This document shows, in pieces, positions 1 through 6,736 of a stretch of 12,129 bases of DNA. The position numbers and the translations under genes are program-made. Each line of letters opens with the position of its first letter. Position 1 is the first letter of the stretch. Source of the DNA: Granulosicoccus sp045110475 (lineage in GTDB: Bacteria; Pseudomonadota; Gammaproteobacteria; Granulosicoccales; Granulosicoccaceae); assembly GCA_045110475.1 (NCBI GenBank), contig JBGCGC010000213.1:1-12129 (forward strand), written 5' to 3'. Under the pieces are notes generated by a model that made no database searches, was not told where the DNA came from, and saw nothing but the letters and a program-made list of their open reading frames with translations.

Positions 1-391
1 GGCTATAAAGGGTTTGGCGGGATCGGCAATGATAAACTCATCTGTCAGCTCGAAATCGTTCAGAACGATGGCCTTGGTGCTGGTGCCTTCCATACCGGAA
101 AACATAGGGCATGGCTTGAGCGTGACAGAGTCATCCACCTCGTACTCATGATGAAGTCCACCGACATGAGGAAGCCCGACAGTGCACCCTTTATCGATTA
201 AATCAGTCGTTCTTGGGTTCGAACATTGTTTTGCCTGCGAGAAAAGCCAAACTGGCATAACAAAAAACGTTGCGTTCTGAGGTGAAGCGAGTTCCAGACT
301 TTTCGTCACCGAAATCGATACTGGCAATATTTTCCGGGTAAAGGTCGAAGAGCTGGGGCAATGGATGCAATTGCATATGAGTGAGGGTCAC
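1..391 (-). pseudogene. Unidentified gene, frameshifted, running off the left edge
   Basis: Two coding-like reading frames on the minus strand abut in different phases. The first runs from 391 (GTG, or ATG at 376) and ends at a TGA at 203-205 after FEPKND. The second is open from 204 to the window edge (68 codons, beginning DLIDKGCTVGLPHVGG and passing through PMFSGMEGTSTKAIVLND). Removing the one base at 205 joins them as FEPKND-DLIDKGC, so a single-base insertion explains the break. Composition is protein-like throughout, mixed acidic and hydrophobic, with no signal peptide or membrane segment. I do not recognise the family. The true C-terminus lies outside the window. The start is uncertain because no convincing ribosome-binding site precedes either candidate. 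It could be a pseudogene, a sequencing error in a live gene, or two unrelated fragments. That both frames are coding is inferred from their composition. Confidence 0.45.
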
Positions 392-653
392 CTACTTTAT
401 AAGCTGCACCCGATCATGCTACCGCACATCATGGTGCCATTGGCTTTTCTCTTTCGTACAGAACCAACCACAGCCATTGCTCAGTCCTCTGGCCAGGACT
501 GTTCATGAAAGCAACTGATTCTTCCGCGCCCCGTTTTTCTGTAGCGAGTCCTGCTCGGTCGACAACACAGTCTGAATTGTACGCCTTCTCAGAATTCGCT
601 AATAACAAAGGACTCAGTGAAAAAATCAGCCGGGTCAAAAATAGTTCAGGTTA
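392..653. other. Gene-poor stretch with a small inverted repeat
   Basis: No convincing gene is visible. A 69-codon minus-strand frame (429-638) has only a TTG start, no ribosome-binding site and no recognisable motif, so I do not call it. The one clear structure is a 7-bp inverted repeat, CAGTCCT at 482-488 and AGGACTG at 495-501, with a 6-base GC-rich loop. It has no adjacent T-run on either strand, so it is not a standard intrinsic terminator. Confidence 0.4.
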
Positions 654-788
654 TTAGATCGTTTTATCGTATTCGTCCTGGAGGCCCTTCTCCGCCGCCT
701 TGAGTGTGGCTGGCTCTGGCGGGCAACCTGACGACTGTTCCATTATCATGCCGATGATTGATTCATTTCTGATCTCGATTGGAGTGAT
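654..788 (-). pseudogene. Unidentified C-terminal coding fragment
   Basis: An open minus-strand frame of 44 codons lies between a TGA (789-791) and a TAA (654-656). It reads as ordinary soluble protein and ends with a charged, helix-like tail (ATLKAAEKGLQDEYDKTI). It partly overlaps, in another frame, the end of the xylose isomerase fragment just upstream. It does not match the sequence that follows the WGGREGYE region in intact xylose isomerases as I remember them, so it may be the tail of a different gene joined by deletion. No start codon with a ribosome-binding site is apparent. The coding assignment rests only on composition and could be chance. Confidence 0.3.
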
Positions 789-942
789 TCAGGAAGAAGG
801 CTTCTTCAAAGCCGATCTTGTAATTGTACTCTACCACGTGACTCTGAAACCGGCCCGCCGGATCCAGTTCCCGCTTCAGATCCCTCCTGAAAAGAGCCTC
901 GTAACCCTCACGTCCGCCCCATGTTAAGTTGTTTTCGCCCGG
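766..942 (-). pseudogene. xylA: Xylose isomerase (xylA) internal fragment
   Basis: A 59-codon minus-strand frame between a TAA (943-945) and a TGA (763-765) contains GENNLTWGGREGYEAL, then RDLKREL and VVEYNYKIGFEEAFFL. From established knowledge of the xylose isomerase family (xylose to xylulose in the cytoplasm), the conserved segment is roughly GAENYVLWGGREGYETLLNT followed by DLKRELD, a GRF helix, and KIGF leading to LIEPKP. The fragment follows that order over about 50 residues, then diverges where LIEPKP (metal-ligand Glu) should come. Intact enzymes have about 390-440 residues, so only about an eighth remains, without the catalytic N-terminal part or the metal-binding C-terminal part. 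It is a non-functional fossil. No other recognisable xyl gene is in the window. Confidence 0.75.
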
Positions 943-981
943 TTAGTCCGTGATGATTTAATGCACCAATGATTTGACGTA

Positions 982-1164
982 TCAGACTGGCGTTACTTGG
1001 CAGTGACTCTCCATGCGCCAGTTGCATGCAAGTGTGCGCATGACACCTTTGACATCAACCGAGGTTTGCAGTTTTATATCGCCGCTTGAAGCACCCACCA
1101 TGGGCTCGAATTCGACGTGTTCAACGATGCGCAGGCTCGAGTTAGGTTTTCGCAACACAGTAGA
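982..1164 (-). pseudogene. Unidentified coding-like fragment downstream of the reductase
   Basis: A minus-strand frame of 60 codons is open from just after a TAA (1165-1167) to a TGA (982-984). It begins seven bases beyond the stop of the ApbA/PanE-like gene. The middle part reads like genuine protein (LRIVEHVEFEP, then SSGDIKLQTSVDVKGVM) with alternating hydrophobic residues suggesting beta strands. It has no plausible start codon with a ribosome-binding site, and I do not recognise the family. It may be a remnant of a gene once co-transcribed with the reductase, or part of the same decayed segment that holds the xylA fragment. Chance is possible at this length. Confidence 0.3.
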
Positions 1165-1171
1165 TTATGCT

Positions 1172-2143
1172 TCAGTAGCAACCCGCGATTCGTGCACGCA
1201 GAATGACCAGCCCCAACACGGTATCAAGTGTCGGCGTGGGGATATCCATTTGACGTGCAAAGTCCTGCACAACACGCAGTATCGAATCAATCTCCAGTGG
1301 CCTGCCTTTATCAATATCCTGACTCATGGAGGGCTTCTGCTTCGCACCCTTACCCGGTGAAAACACGTCAACTACCTCATCTGCCAATCCTGAAAACCCA
1401 TGAGCACCAGCAACTGCAGCACCTTCAAGAAATAATGCTCTTGCGACGTTTCGGGCTTGATCATCATTGATGACATCAAATGCCTGCGCACTGGTCACAA
1501 CCGAGATAGGTGCAGTGGTCAGATTTCTGAGTAACTTTCGCCACATGACGGGCCTGACGTCTTCAACCACTTCAATGACCGTATTGGGCAACGTCAGCTG
1601 AGACAACATTTCACGAATACCAACAACCGATGCTGCAGACGGGCCACCCACCACAAACCGGTTGCCTGGGCTTCTGTTCTGTACAACACCGGGTTCGATA
1701 ACTTCGTTTGTAGAATGAACCACCATGCCAAGAGACGTCTTGCCAGACAGTTGTTCTGCGATCTGTCCATCCGGATCAAGGCGCAACGTATCGGGTGCCT
1801 GATGCATTCCATCGGCATACCACCAGAACACGCCATTCATGGCCGTGATAAGCGGTACCTTCGTCGTGAGAACGTCACCAAGCATTGGCAATACGCCAGG
1901 AAGCGCAGGTGCTTTCAAAGTGGTGATGATGATGTCTTGCGCGCCCAACGCTTGCGGATCGTCACTGGCGGCAAGATGTGCCACAGAGTCTCGCCCATCG
2001 GGAGTAATCACTCTGAGTCCATTTTTCTGGATAGCGTGCAAGTGAGGGCCACGCGCTACAACACTCACCGTATGCCCTGCTTCGTGGAAAACACTCGCTA
2101 AAAATCCCCCAACAGCACCCGCCCCTACAATTAGCACTCTCAT
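1172..2143 (-). CDS. ApbA/PanE-family NAD(P)H-dependent reductase (ketopantoate reductase-like)
   Basis: A 323-residue cytoplasmic oxidoreductase of the ketopantoate reductase family. The N-terminal Rossmann domain opens with MRVLIVGAGAVGG (dinucleotide loop 7-13). The C-terminal helical domain has the family's WRKLLRNL segment (probable catalytic Lys203, Asn207) and SMSQDIDKGRPLEID (Ser272/Ser274, Glu284). The usual QNG motif is MNGVFWWY (102-109), followed by a longer loop ending LDPDGQIAEQL. As I recall, this 'NG-x-x-WWY' form marks paralogues distinct from true PanE, so the substrate may not be ketopantoate. The start at 2143 is chosen because GAAGAGG lies just upstream and the nucleotide-binding motif follows at once; an in-frame extension to 2206 lacks both. 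It is divergent from the ABC importer and shares its control region. The fold is secure; the substrate is unknown. Confidence 0.9.
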   Translation of the reverse strand: MRVLIVGAGAVGGFLASVFHEAGHTVSVVARGPHLHAIQKNGLRVITPDGRDSVAHLAASDDPQALGAQDIIITTLKAPALPGVLPMLGDVLTTKVPLITAMNGVFWWYADGMHQAPDTLRLDPDGQIAEQLSGKTSLGMVVHSTNEVIEPGVVQNRSPGNRFVVGGPSAASVVGIREMLSQLTLPNTVIEVVEDVRPVMWRKLLRNLTTAPISVVTSAQAFDVINDDQARNVARALFLEGAAVAGAHGFSGLADEVVDVFSPGKGAKQKPSMSQDIDKGRPLEIDSILRVVQDFARQMDIPTPTLDTVLGLVILRARIAGCY

Positions 2144-2217
2144 AAATACCTCTTCACTGCTGATGAATATCCACGTCCAAGGTGCTTGAAATAATCTTGC
2201 TGACAATCCAAAACAAA

Positions 2218-2247
2218 TTGACGTAGTTCTTATTTAGATGATATGTT
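2218..2247 (+). promoter_or_regulatory. Predicted sigma-70 promoter of the ABC importer operon
   Basis: TTGACG (2218-2223, five of six to consensus) and TATGTT (2242-2247, four of six) are separated by 18 bp, about 70 bp ahead of the binding-protein ATG. The -10 element overlaps the palindrome at 2244-2257, the geometry expected for repression. Predicted from motif matches only. Confidence 0.5.
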
Positions 2248-2257
2248 AACGTTAACA
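2244..2257. promoter_or_regulatory. Perfect 14-bp palindrome, probable LacI/GalR-family operator
   Basis: TGTTAACGTTAACA is a perfect inverted repeat with a central CG. LacI/GalR-family operators are typically palindromes of this size with a central CG; this one differs at one fixed position from the catabolite-repressor (cre) consensus TGWAANCGNTNWCA. It lies between the divergent reductase and importer genes and overlaps the predicted -10 of the importer promoter, so a repressor bound here could block the operon. No regulator gene is in the window. The family assignment is inference from symmetry. Confidence 0.55.
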
Positions 2258-2317
2258 CGACTATCGATCGTGGTACACAACCACTTATCTATTACTTGCA
2301 AGAGGAGGACTAGACCG

Positions 2318-3913
2318 ATGAAATTATTTGCTGCGCTACCACTCTTACTAACGGCGAGCTTTGCAGGCACACTACTATCATCATCGCCTGCACACGCTCA
2401 GACGGTGAGGCTTGTTATGAGTCCACCAGCCGTGGAAACCAATCGATACTGGAACACTCCCGGCGACTTTGCACTTGGACCATCTATGCAGGGTCTTGTC
2501 GGGCACGATCAACAAAGCGGAAACTATGACAATAGTGCTCTTGCTGAAAGTTGGAGTCACAATGAGGACTTCACTGAATGGACATTCAATCTGAAGCCGG
2601 AGGCAGAGTTTCATTTTGGCTGGGGCAAAGTAACGGCAGATGATGTCATTCATAGTCTGGCACTGCATACCGGTCCCGACACGACGCTCAACGGTATCAG
2701 TCAACTCGAAGGGGCCGTTGCTGAAGCAATCGATGAACATACCGTCAAATTCACCGTACCTAAACCACAAGTCGACTTTCTCTTTGTCCACGGTGGTCGT
2801 GGCTCATTGGTCATTTATTCTAAAGCTCAATTCGATGCAGAAGGCCTTGAAGGCTATGATGCCAAACCCGCTGGAACAGCAGAGTTGCAATACGTAGAAC
2901 GACAAGTCGGTCAGGGGCTGGTGTTTGAAAAAGTCGACAATCACTGGTCTGGTAACGATGCCGCATACGACCGTCTTGAACTATCGTTTATCTCAGAACC
3001 GGCTACAACGCTTGCGAGAATTCTGGCCAGGGAAGCAGATATCGTCATCCTTCCGCGCGACCTACAGGGAGATGCCATTGCCGGTGGATTCGACCCCATC
3101 CCTTCTACCAACGCCTCGATGCAGACCACGATGTTGTTCAATGGGGCATTTCTGACACCGAATGACGACGGCCTTGACGAGACACTTCCATGGCTTGATA
3201 TCCGTATTCGCGAAGCCATTAACCGATCCATAGATCGTGAAACCATGATCGATGTATTGTATGACGGACGTGCTGAGATTCTGCCTGTATTCGGCATGGA
3301 CCCTCGCCACGAAGGATATAACCCAGAGCTAGCTGAGCGTTTCGAAGAGTACTATGGCTATGACCTTGAAAAAGCGCAGGCTTTGATGAAAGATGCCGGC
3401 TATCCAGAGAATTTTTCCAACCCGGTTATCCCTATTCTCTCTTCCACTTTAGCAGGCAATCCTGAATTTCCTGCCATGGCTGAGCTGATGCAGGTGTTTC
3501 TGGAAGAGGCAGGATTTCAAACCGAAATTGTTGAAATGGACTGGGCAAGTCTCGGAGGGTTGCGTAACGAACGTAAGGCCAAGATGTTTCATCCAATGCG
3601 TAATTTGCCGGTTAAACCCAGCGCTGTTGGTATCAAAAACTATTACTCAGCTGCCGGCCGACCTAAAAATAACTACGAGGATGAAGTTATAGAAGGCCTC
3701 ATGGGAGAGTATGTCGATTCCATCAACCCGGATGAACGCGACAAGCTTGCCAGCGGCATCTTCACGCAGGTTTTTGAGCAGTATGCCGTAGCCCCTCTCG
3801 CCAGCGTGTCTGCTGAAGTCATTGTTGATCCTGCCACAATCTCCGAGTGGATCTATCCAGGCGTCACCTCCGTTGGTATCAGTCATTTTGGAGCTATCGT
3901 CCCGGCTGAATAA
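2318..3913 (+). CDS. ABC transporter periplasmic solute-binding protein, family 5 (peptide/nickel class)
   Basis: A 531-residue extracytoplasmic binding protein (SBP_bac_5 family) that captures the ligand for the importer encoded downstream. The N-terminus is a Sec signal peptide: Lys2, a hydrophobic core (3-20) and a likely signal peptidase I site after AHA (25-27), with no lipobox cysteine, so a free periplasmic protein is expected. The family signature follows at about 75-113: LAESW, DFTEWTFNL, EFHFGWGKVTADDV. The later YDGRAEILPVFGMDPRH and LEKAQALMKDAGY segments are typical of the second lobe. The start at 2318 is supported by AGAGGAGGA at 2301-2309; the in-frame extension to 2243 would destroy the signal peptide. 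Length is normal. The ligand cannot be read from sequence: this family binds oligopeptides, dipeptides, nickel, opines and some sugars. A strong stem-loop follows the stop. Confidence 0.93.
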   Translation: MKLFAALPLLLTASFAGTLLSSSPAHAQTVRLVMSPPAVETNRYWNTPGDFALGPSMQGLVGHDQQSGNYDNSALAESWSHNEDFTEWTFNLKPEAEFHFGWGKVTADDVIHSLALHTGPDTTLNGISQLEGAVAEAIDEHTVKFTVPKPQVDFLFVHGGRGSLVIYSKAQFDAEGLEGYDAKPAGTAELQYVERQVGQGLVFEKVDNHWSGNDAAYDRLELSFISEPATTLARILAREADIVILPRDLQGDAIAGGFDPIPSTNASMQTTMLFNGAFLTPNDDGLDETLPWLDIRIREAINRSIDRETMIDVLYDGRAEILPVFGMDPRHEGYNPELAERFEEYYGYDLEKAQALMKDAGYPENFSNPVIPILSSTLAGNPEFPAMAELMQVFLEEAGFQTEIVEMDWASLGGLRNERKAKMFHPMRNLPVKPSAVGIKNYYSAAGRPKNNYEDEVIEGLMGEYVDSINPDERDKLASGIFTQVFEQYAVAPLASVSAEVIVDPATISEWIYPGVTSVGISHFGAIVPAE

Positions 3914-3921
3914 GTCAGCAG

Positions 3922-3960
3922 GCTCCACCCCTGCAGTCTCAGTACGGACAGGGGTGGAGC
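3922..3960 (+). promoter_or_regulatory. Intercistronic stem-loop between binding-protein and permease genes
   Basis: GCTCCACCCCTG (3922-3933) and CAGGGGTGGAGC (3949-3960) form a perfect 12-bp GC-rich stem with a 15-base loop, nine bases after the binding-protein stop and 19 bases before the first permease ATG. No T-run follows, so it is not a standard intrinsic terminator. Stem-loops in this position, as in malE-malF, protect the upstream message from 3' exonucleases and raise binding-protein levels over membrane components. I infer that role here. Confidence 0.75.
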
Positions 3961-3979
3961 AAACTTCCAAAGCTTAGTC

Positions 3980-4900
3980 ATGTTGAAGTTCATAACAAGT
4001 CGACTGTTGCATTCATTCATATCGCTGCTGGCGATATCGCTCGTTGTTTTCAGCTTGAGTCATCTAACCGGCAGCCCCATTGATGCCTTGCTACCTGATG
4101 ATGCGACACCCCAACAAATCGAAAATTTGACCAGGCATCTGGGTCTGGATCGACCACTGTATGTTCAGTATCTGACCTTTCTACAAAATGCACTCACTGG
4201 CGATTTTGGCGACAGCACCAAATGGAAAGGCAGTACGGCAGCTCAAGTGGTACTGGAACGCCTTCCAGCGACTCTTGAGCTCGGAGCTCTAGCGATGTTA
4301 ATGAGCGTGGTGGTTGCCATCCCCATGGGCGTGCTATCCGCCGTAAAACGCAACTCATGGTTTGACACATTTGCCAGTGGCTTTGCCCTGCTAGGCCAAT
4401 CGCTGCCAACCTTCTGGCTTGGCATTGTCCTGATGTGGATCTTCGCTGTGATGCTGGGGTGGTTTCCAACATCCGGGTACGGCACTGTCTGGCATATGAT
4501 TCTGCCAGCTTTCGCCATGGCATGGTTTCAGATCGCGGCATTAACCCGGCTGACGCGCTCGGCCATGCTGGAAGTGCTGGATGCAGAATTTATAAAACTG
4601 GCACGTATCAAGGGAGTTGCTGAGACAGGCATAATCTGGCGTCATGCGTTTCGCAATGCCGCCATTGTGCCTGTTACCTACTTTGGTGTACTGGCAGGCT
4701 CCTTGTTGACAGGCTCGGTGGTTGTCGAAACTGTCTTTGCCTGGCCCGGTACGGGCTTGCTCGCCATTGATGCGATCAGAGGACGGGATTTTCCCGTCAT
4801 ACAAGCGGTTGTCATGTTTTTTGCCATTTTCTATTTACTGGCAAACTTTATCGTCGACATCCTGTATGCCGTTATCGACCCTCGAACTCGGCAGTCATAA
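3980..4900 (+). CDS. ABC transporter inner-membrane permease, DppB-type
   Basis: A 306-residue permease of the binding-protein-dependent inner-membrane family, one half of the translocation channel. The first membrane segment (about 9-29) is followed by a periplasmic region with HLGLDRPLYVQYLTFLQNAL and GDFGDS, characteristic of DppB/OppB/NikB. Further membrane helices lie at about 101-122, 132-160, 172-190, 225-250 and 272-297. The cytoplasmic coupling loop (EAA-type motif, which docks on the ATPases) is at about 202-226: AEFIKLARIKGVAE then RHAFRNA. The C-terminus ends DPRTRQS, the usual DPR tail. The ATG has no clear ribosome-binding site. It follows the stem-loop 66 bases after the binding-protein stop, so expression probably depends on read-through from the upstream promoter. 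Its stop is two bases before the next permease. Assignment to the type is firm; substrate unknown. Confidence 0.93.
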   Translation: MLKFITSRLLHSFISLLAISLVVFSLSHLTGSPIDALLPDDATPQQIENLTRHLGLDRPLYVQYLTFLQNALTGDFGDSTKWKGSTAAQVVLERLPATLELGALAMLMSVVVAIPMGVLSAVKRNSWFDTFASGFALLGQSLPTFWLGIVLMWIFAVMLGWFPTSGYGTVWHMILPAFAMAWFQIAALTRLTRSAMLEVLDAEFIKLARIKGVAETGIIWRHAFRNAAIVPVTYFGVLAGSLLTGSVVVETVFAWPGTGLLAIDAIRGRDFPVIQAVVMFFAIFYLLANFIVDILYAVIDPRTRQS

Positions 4901-4902
4901 CG

Positions 4903-5748
4903 ATGGCAAGCAAACACAATCTGTTACGCAGCTTACCCGTTGTGCCCATTGCCATATTGATGATCGTACTGGTGATCCCTGCGTTATTTGCCGACTTCAT
5001 ATCACCACATGATCCTTACAAGGCGCACTTGCGAAATCGCCTTGAGCCTCCCTTGTTTTTTGGAGGCTCGACAGAGTTTCTTTTGGGTACTGACAAACTG
5101 GGTCGTGATGTACTCAGCCGAATAATGCATGGCGCCAAGTATGCGTTAGCGATATCACTGGTCGGCATCGTTCTCGGTGCCGTGGTCGGTACGTTTCTGG
5201 GACTGGTGGCAGGCTTTTATCGTGGCTGGCTAGAGGCTGTGATCATGCGTATTGTAGATATTACATTTGCATTGCCCAGTATCCTGCTGGCTCTGGCGTT
5301 GGCATCCGTGTCCGGGCCGAGTTTTCAACTAGTGATATTTGTTGTCATCTTCGTTATCTGGGGATTTTTCGCCCGACAGATTCGTGCTGAAACTCTGGTG
5401 CTCCGAGAAAAGGATTTTGTAGCGCGTGCGCGTGTCGCTGGTGCGTCCAACGGTCGGATACTAGGTAAGTACCTGTTGCCCAATGTCATGAATACTATTG
5501 TTGTTCTGGCCACGCTACAGATAGGGGTGGTCATCGTACTGGAAGCCACGCTTAGTTTTCTGGGCATTGGCATACCCAGGCCAACCCCTGCATGGGGCTT
5601 ACTGGTTGCCGACGGACGGCAATTAATCGTATCGAGTTGGTGGATTTCATTCTTCCCAGGCATGGCCATCTTGCTCACGGTTCTCAGCGTCAACAAGCTG
5701 GGCGATAGTTTGCGCGATCTTCTTGACCCCAAGCTGCGACAGGTCTGA
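4903..5748 (+). CDS. ABC transporter inner-membrane permease, DppC-type
   Basis: A 281-residue second permease that pairs with the DppB-type protein. The N-terminal membrane helix (about 11-31) is followed by the DppC/OppC hallmark LLGTDKLGRDVLSR (60-73). Core helices lie at about 81-105, 118-135, 140-157, 199-220 and 246-263. The EAA-type coupling loop is at about 170-195 (KDFVARARVAGASNGRILG then LLPN). The end, NKLGDSLRDLLDPKLRQ, is typical of this family. The N-terminal OppC-type extension is short, as usual for DppC. The ATG lies two bases after the preceding stop with little ribosome-binding sequence, which suggests translational coupling. The next gene begins one base after this stop. 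Confidence 0.93.
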   Translation: MASKHNLLRSLPVVPIAILMIVLVIPALFADFISPHDPYKAHLRNRLEPPLFFGGSTEFLLGTDKLGRDVLSRIMHGAKYALAISLVGIVLGAVVGTFLGLVAGFYRGWLEAVIMRIVDITFALPSILLALALASVSGPSFQLVIFVVIFVIWGFFARQIRAETLVLREKDFVARARVAGASNGRILGKYLLPNVMNTIVVLATLQIGVVIVLEATLSFLGIGIPRPTPAWGLLVADGRQLIVSSWWISFFPGMAILLTVLSVNKLGDSLRDLLDPKLRQV

Positions 5749-5749
5749 C

Positions 5750-6736
5750 ATGGACGCAATTTTAAAAGTAGATAACTTGACAACCGTACTGGATCTTGCC
5801 GATGGTACCGTCCCTGTTGTTGATGACATCAGCTTTGAAGTAGGCGTTGGTGAGACGCTTGGTATCGTTGGAGAGTCTGGCAGTGGAAAGTCCATGACGG
5901 CGCTGTCGATCATGCGCGTATTGCCTCAACCCATTGGCAGGATCAAGTCTGGTTCTGTTTTTCTCGGTGGGGAAAACCTTCTCGTTAAATCAGAGAAAGA
6001 GATGACGGCGGTTCGCGGTAGCCGATTGGGGATGATTCTTCAGGATCCACATACCTCGCTAAATCCTGTGATGAGTATAGGAAAGCAGGTTATCGAGGCA
6101 CTAAGTATCAACAAACCGAAGACTTCACGCAGTGCTCTTCCCGCCATGGCGATTGATGCATTGAAAAAGGTCAATGTTGCCGATCCGGAACATCGTATCA
6201 ATGCCTTCCCACATCAGATGAGTGGTGGCATGAAACAACGCGTTGTTGGTGCTATCGCTATTGCAGGGGCGCCAGAACTGATTATCGCTGATGAGCCAAC
6301 CACCGCATTGGATGTCACCATCCAGTTGCAATACCTTGATCTGCTAAAAAATCTGCAAACACAAACGGGAATGGCGATTGTATTCATCACTCACGACCTG
6401 GGCATTGTAGCCAATCTATGCCATAAGCTAGTGGTGATGTACGCAGGAAAAATTGTTGAAAGAGGCACGGTTAAGGACGTCTTCGAAAAACCCTCTCATC
6501 CCTACACTGAAGCGCTTTTAAAATCAGTGCCTTCTGTCGACCGTTCGGTAGAACGACTCTTTGCCATCGAAGGCCAGCCACCCGGGCTAACAGCAAACCG
6601 TAAAGGCTGCAGCTTTGCCCCTCGATGCCGATATGCCACATCCATCTGTTACACGCAGACGCCTGAGGAAGTACAAGGCTTGAGCGGGGTAGCTGATCAC
6701 CGTGCGAGTTGTCTGCACATGGCAAGAACACCATGA
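5750..6736 (+). CDS. ABC transporter ATP-binding protein, DppD-type
   Basis: A 328-residue cytoplasmic ATPase that powers the importer as a heterodimer with the next gene product. Visible motifs: Walker A GESGSGKS (41-48), Q-loop Gln98 in LQDPHTSLNP, ABC signature MSGGM (157-161, where LSGGM or LSGGQ is commoner), Walker B LIIADE (177-182), D-loop in TTALD, H-loop His215. The C-terminal oligopeptide/dipeptide extension is present: HPYTEALLKSVP, then a cysteine-containing GCSFAPRCRYATSIC segment near the end, as in the OppD/DppD group. I chose ATG 5750, right after the permease stop at 5748; an upstream in-frame TTG at 5723 would overlap that gene by 26 bases and adds nothing conserved. The stop overlaps the next start by four bases (ATGA). 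Confidence 0.94.
   Translation: MDAILKVDNLTTVLDLADGTVPVVDDISFEVGVGETLGIVGESGSGKSMTALSIMRVLPQPIGRIKSGSVFLGGENLLVKSEKEMTAVRGSRLGMILQDPHTSLNPVMSIGKQVIEALSINKPKTSRSALPAMAIDALKKVNVADPEHRINAFPHQMSGGMKQRVVGAIAIAGAPELIIADEPTTALDVTIQLQYLDLLKNLQTQTGMAIVFITHDLGIVANLCHKLVVMYAGKIVERGTVKDVFEKPSHPYTEALLKSVPSVDRSVERLFAIEGQPPGLTANRKGCSFAPRCRYATSICYTQTPEEVQGLSGVADHRASCLHMARTP

Noticed and set aside
429..638. 69-codon minus-strand ORF
   Set aside because: TTG start, no ribosome-binding site, no motif, and placed among remnants; not distinguishable from chance.
700..927. 75-codon plus-strand ORF
   Set aside because: It is the antisense shadow of the xylA fragment and the adjoining tail, whose minus-strand reading is recognisable.
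1013..1360. 115-codon plus-strand ORF
   Set aside because: It runs antisense into the intact reductase gene and has no motif or ribosome-binding site.
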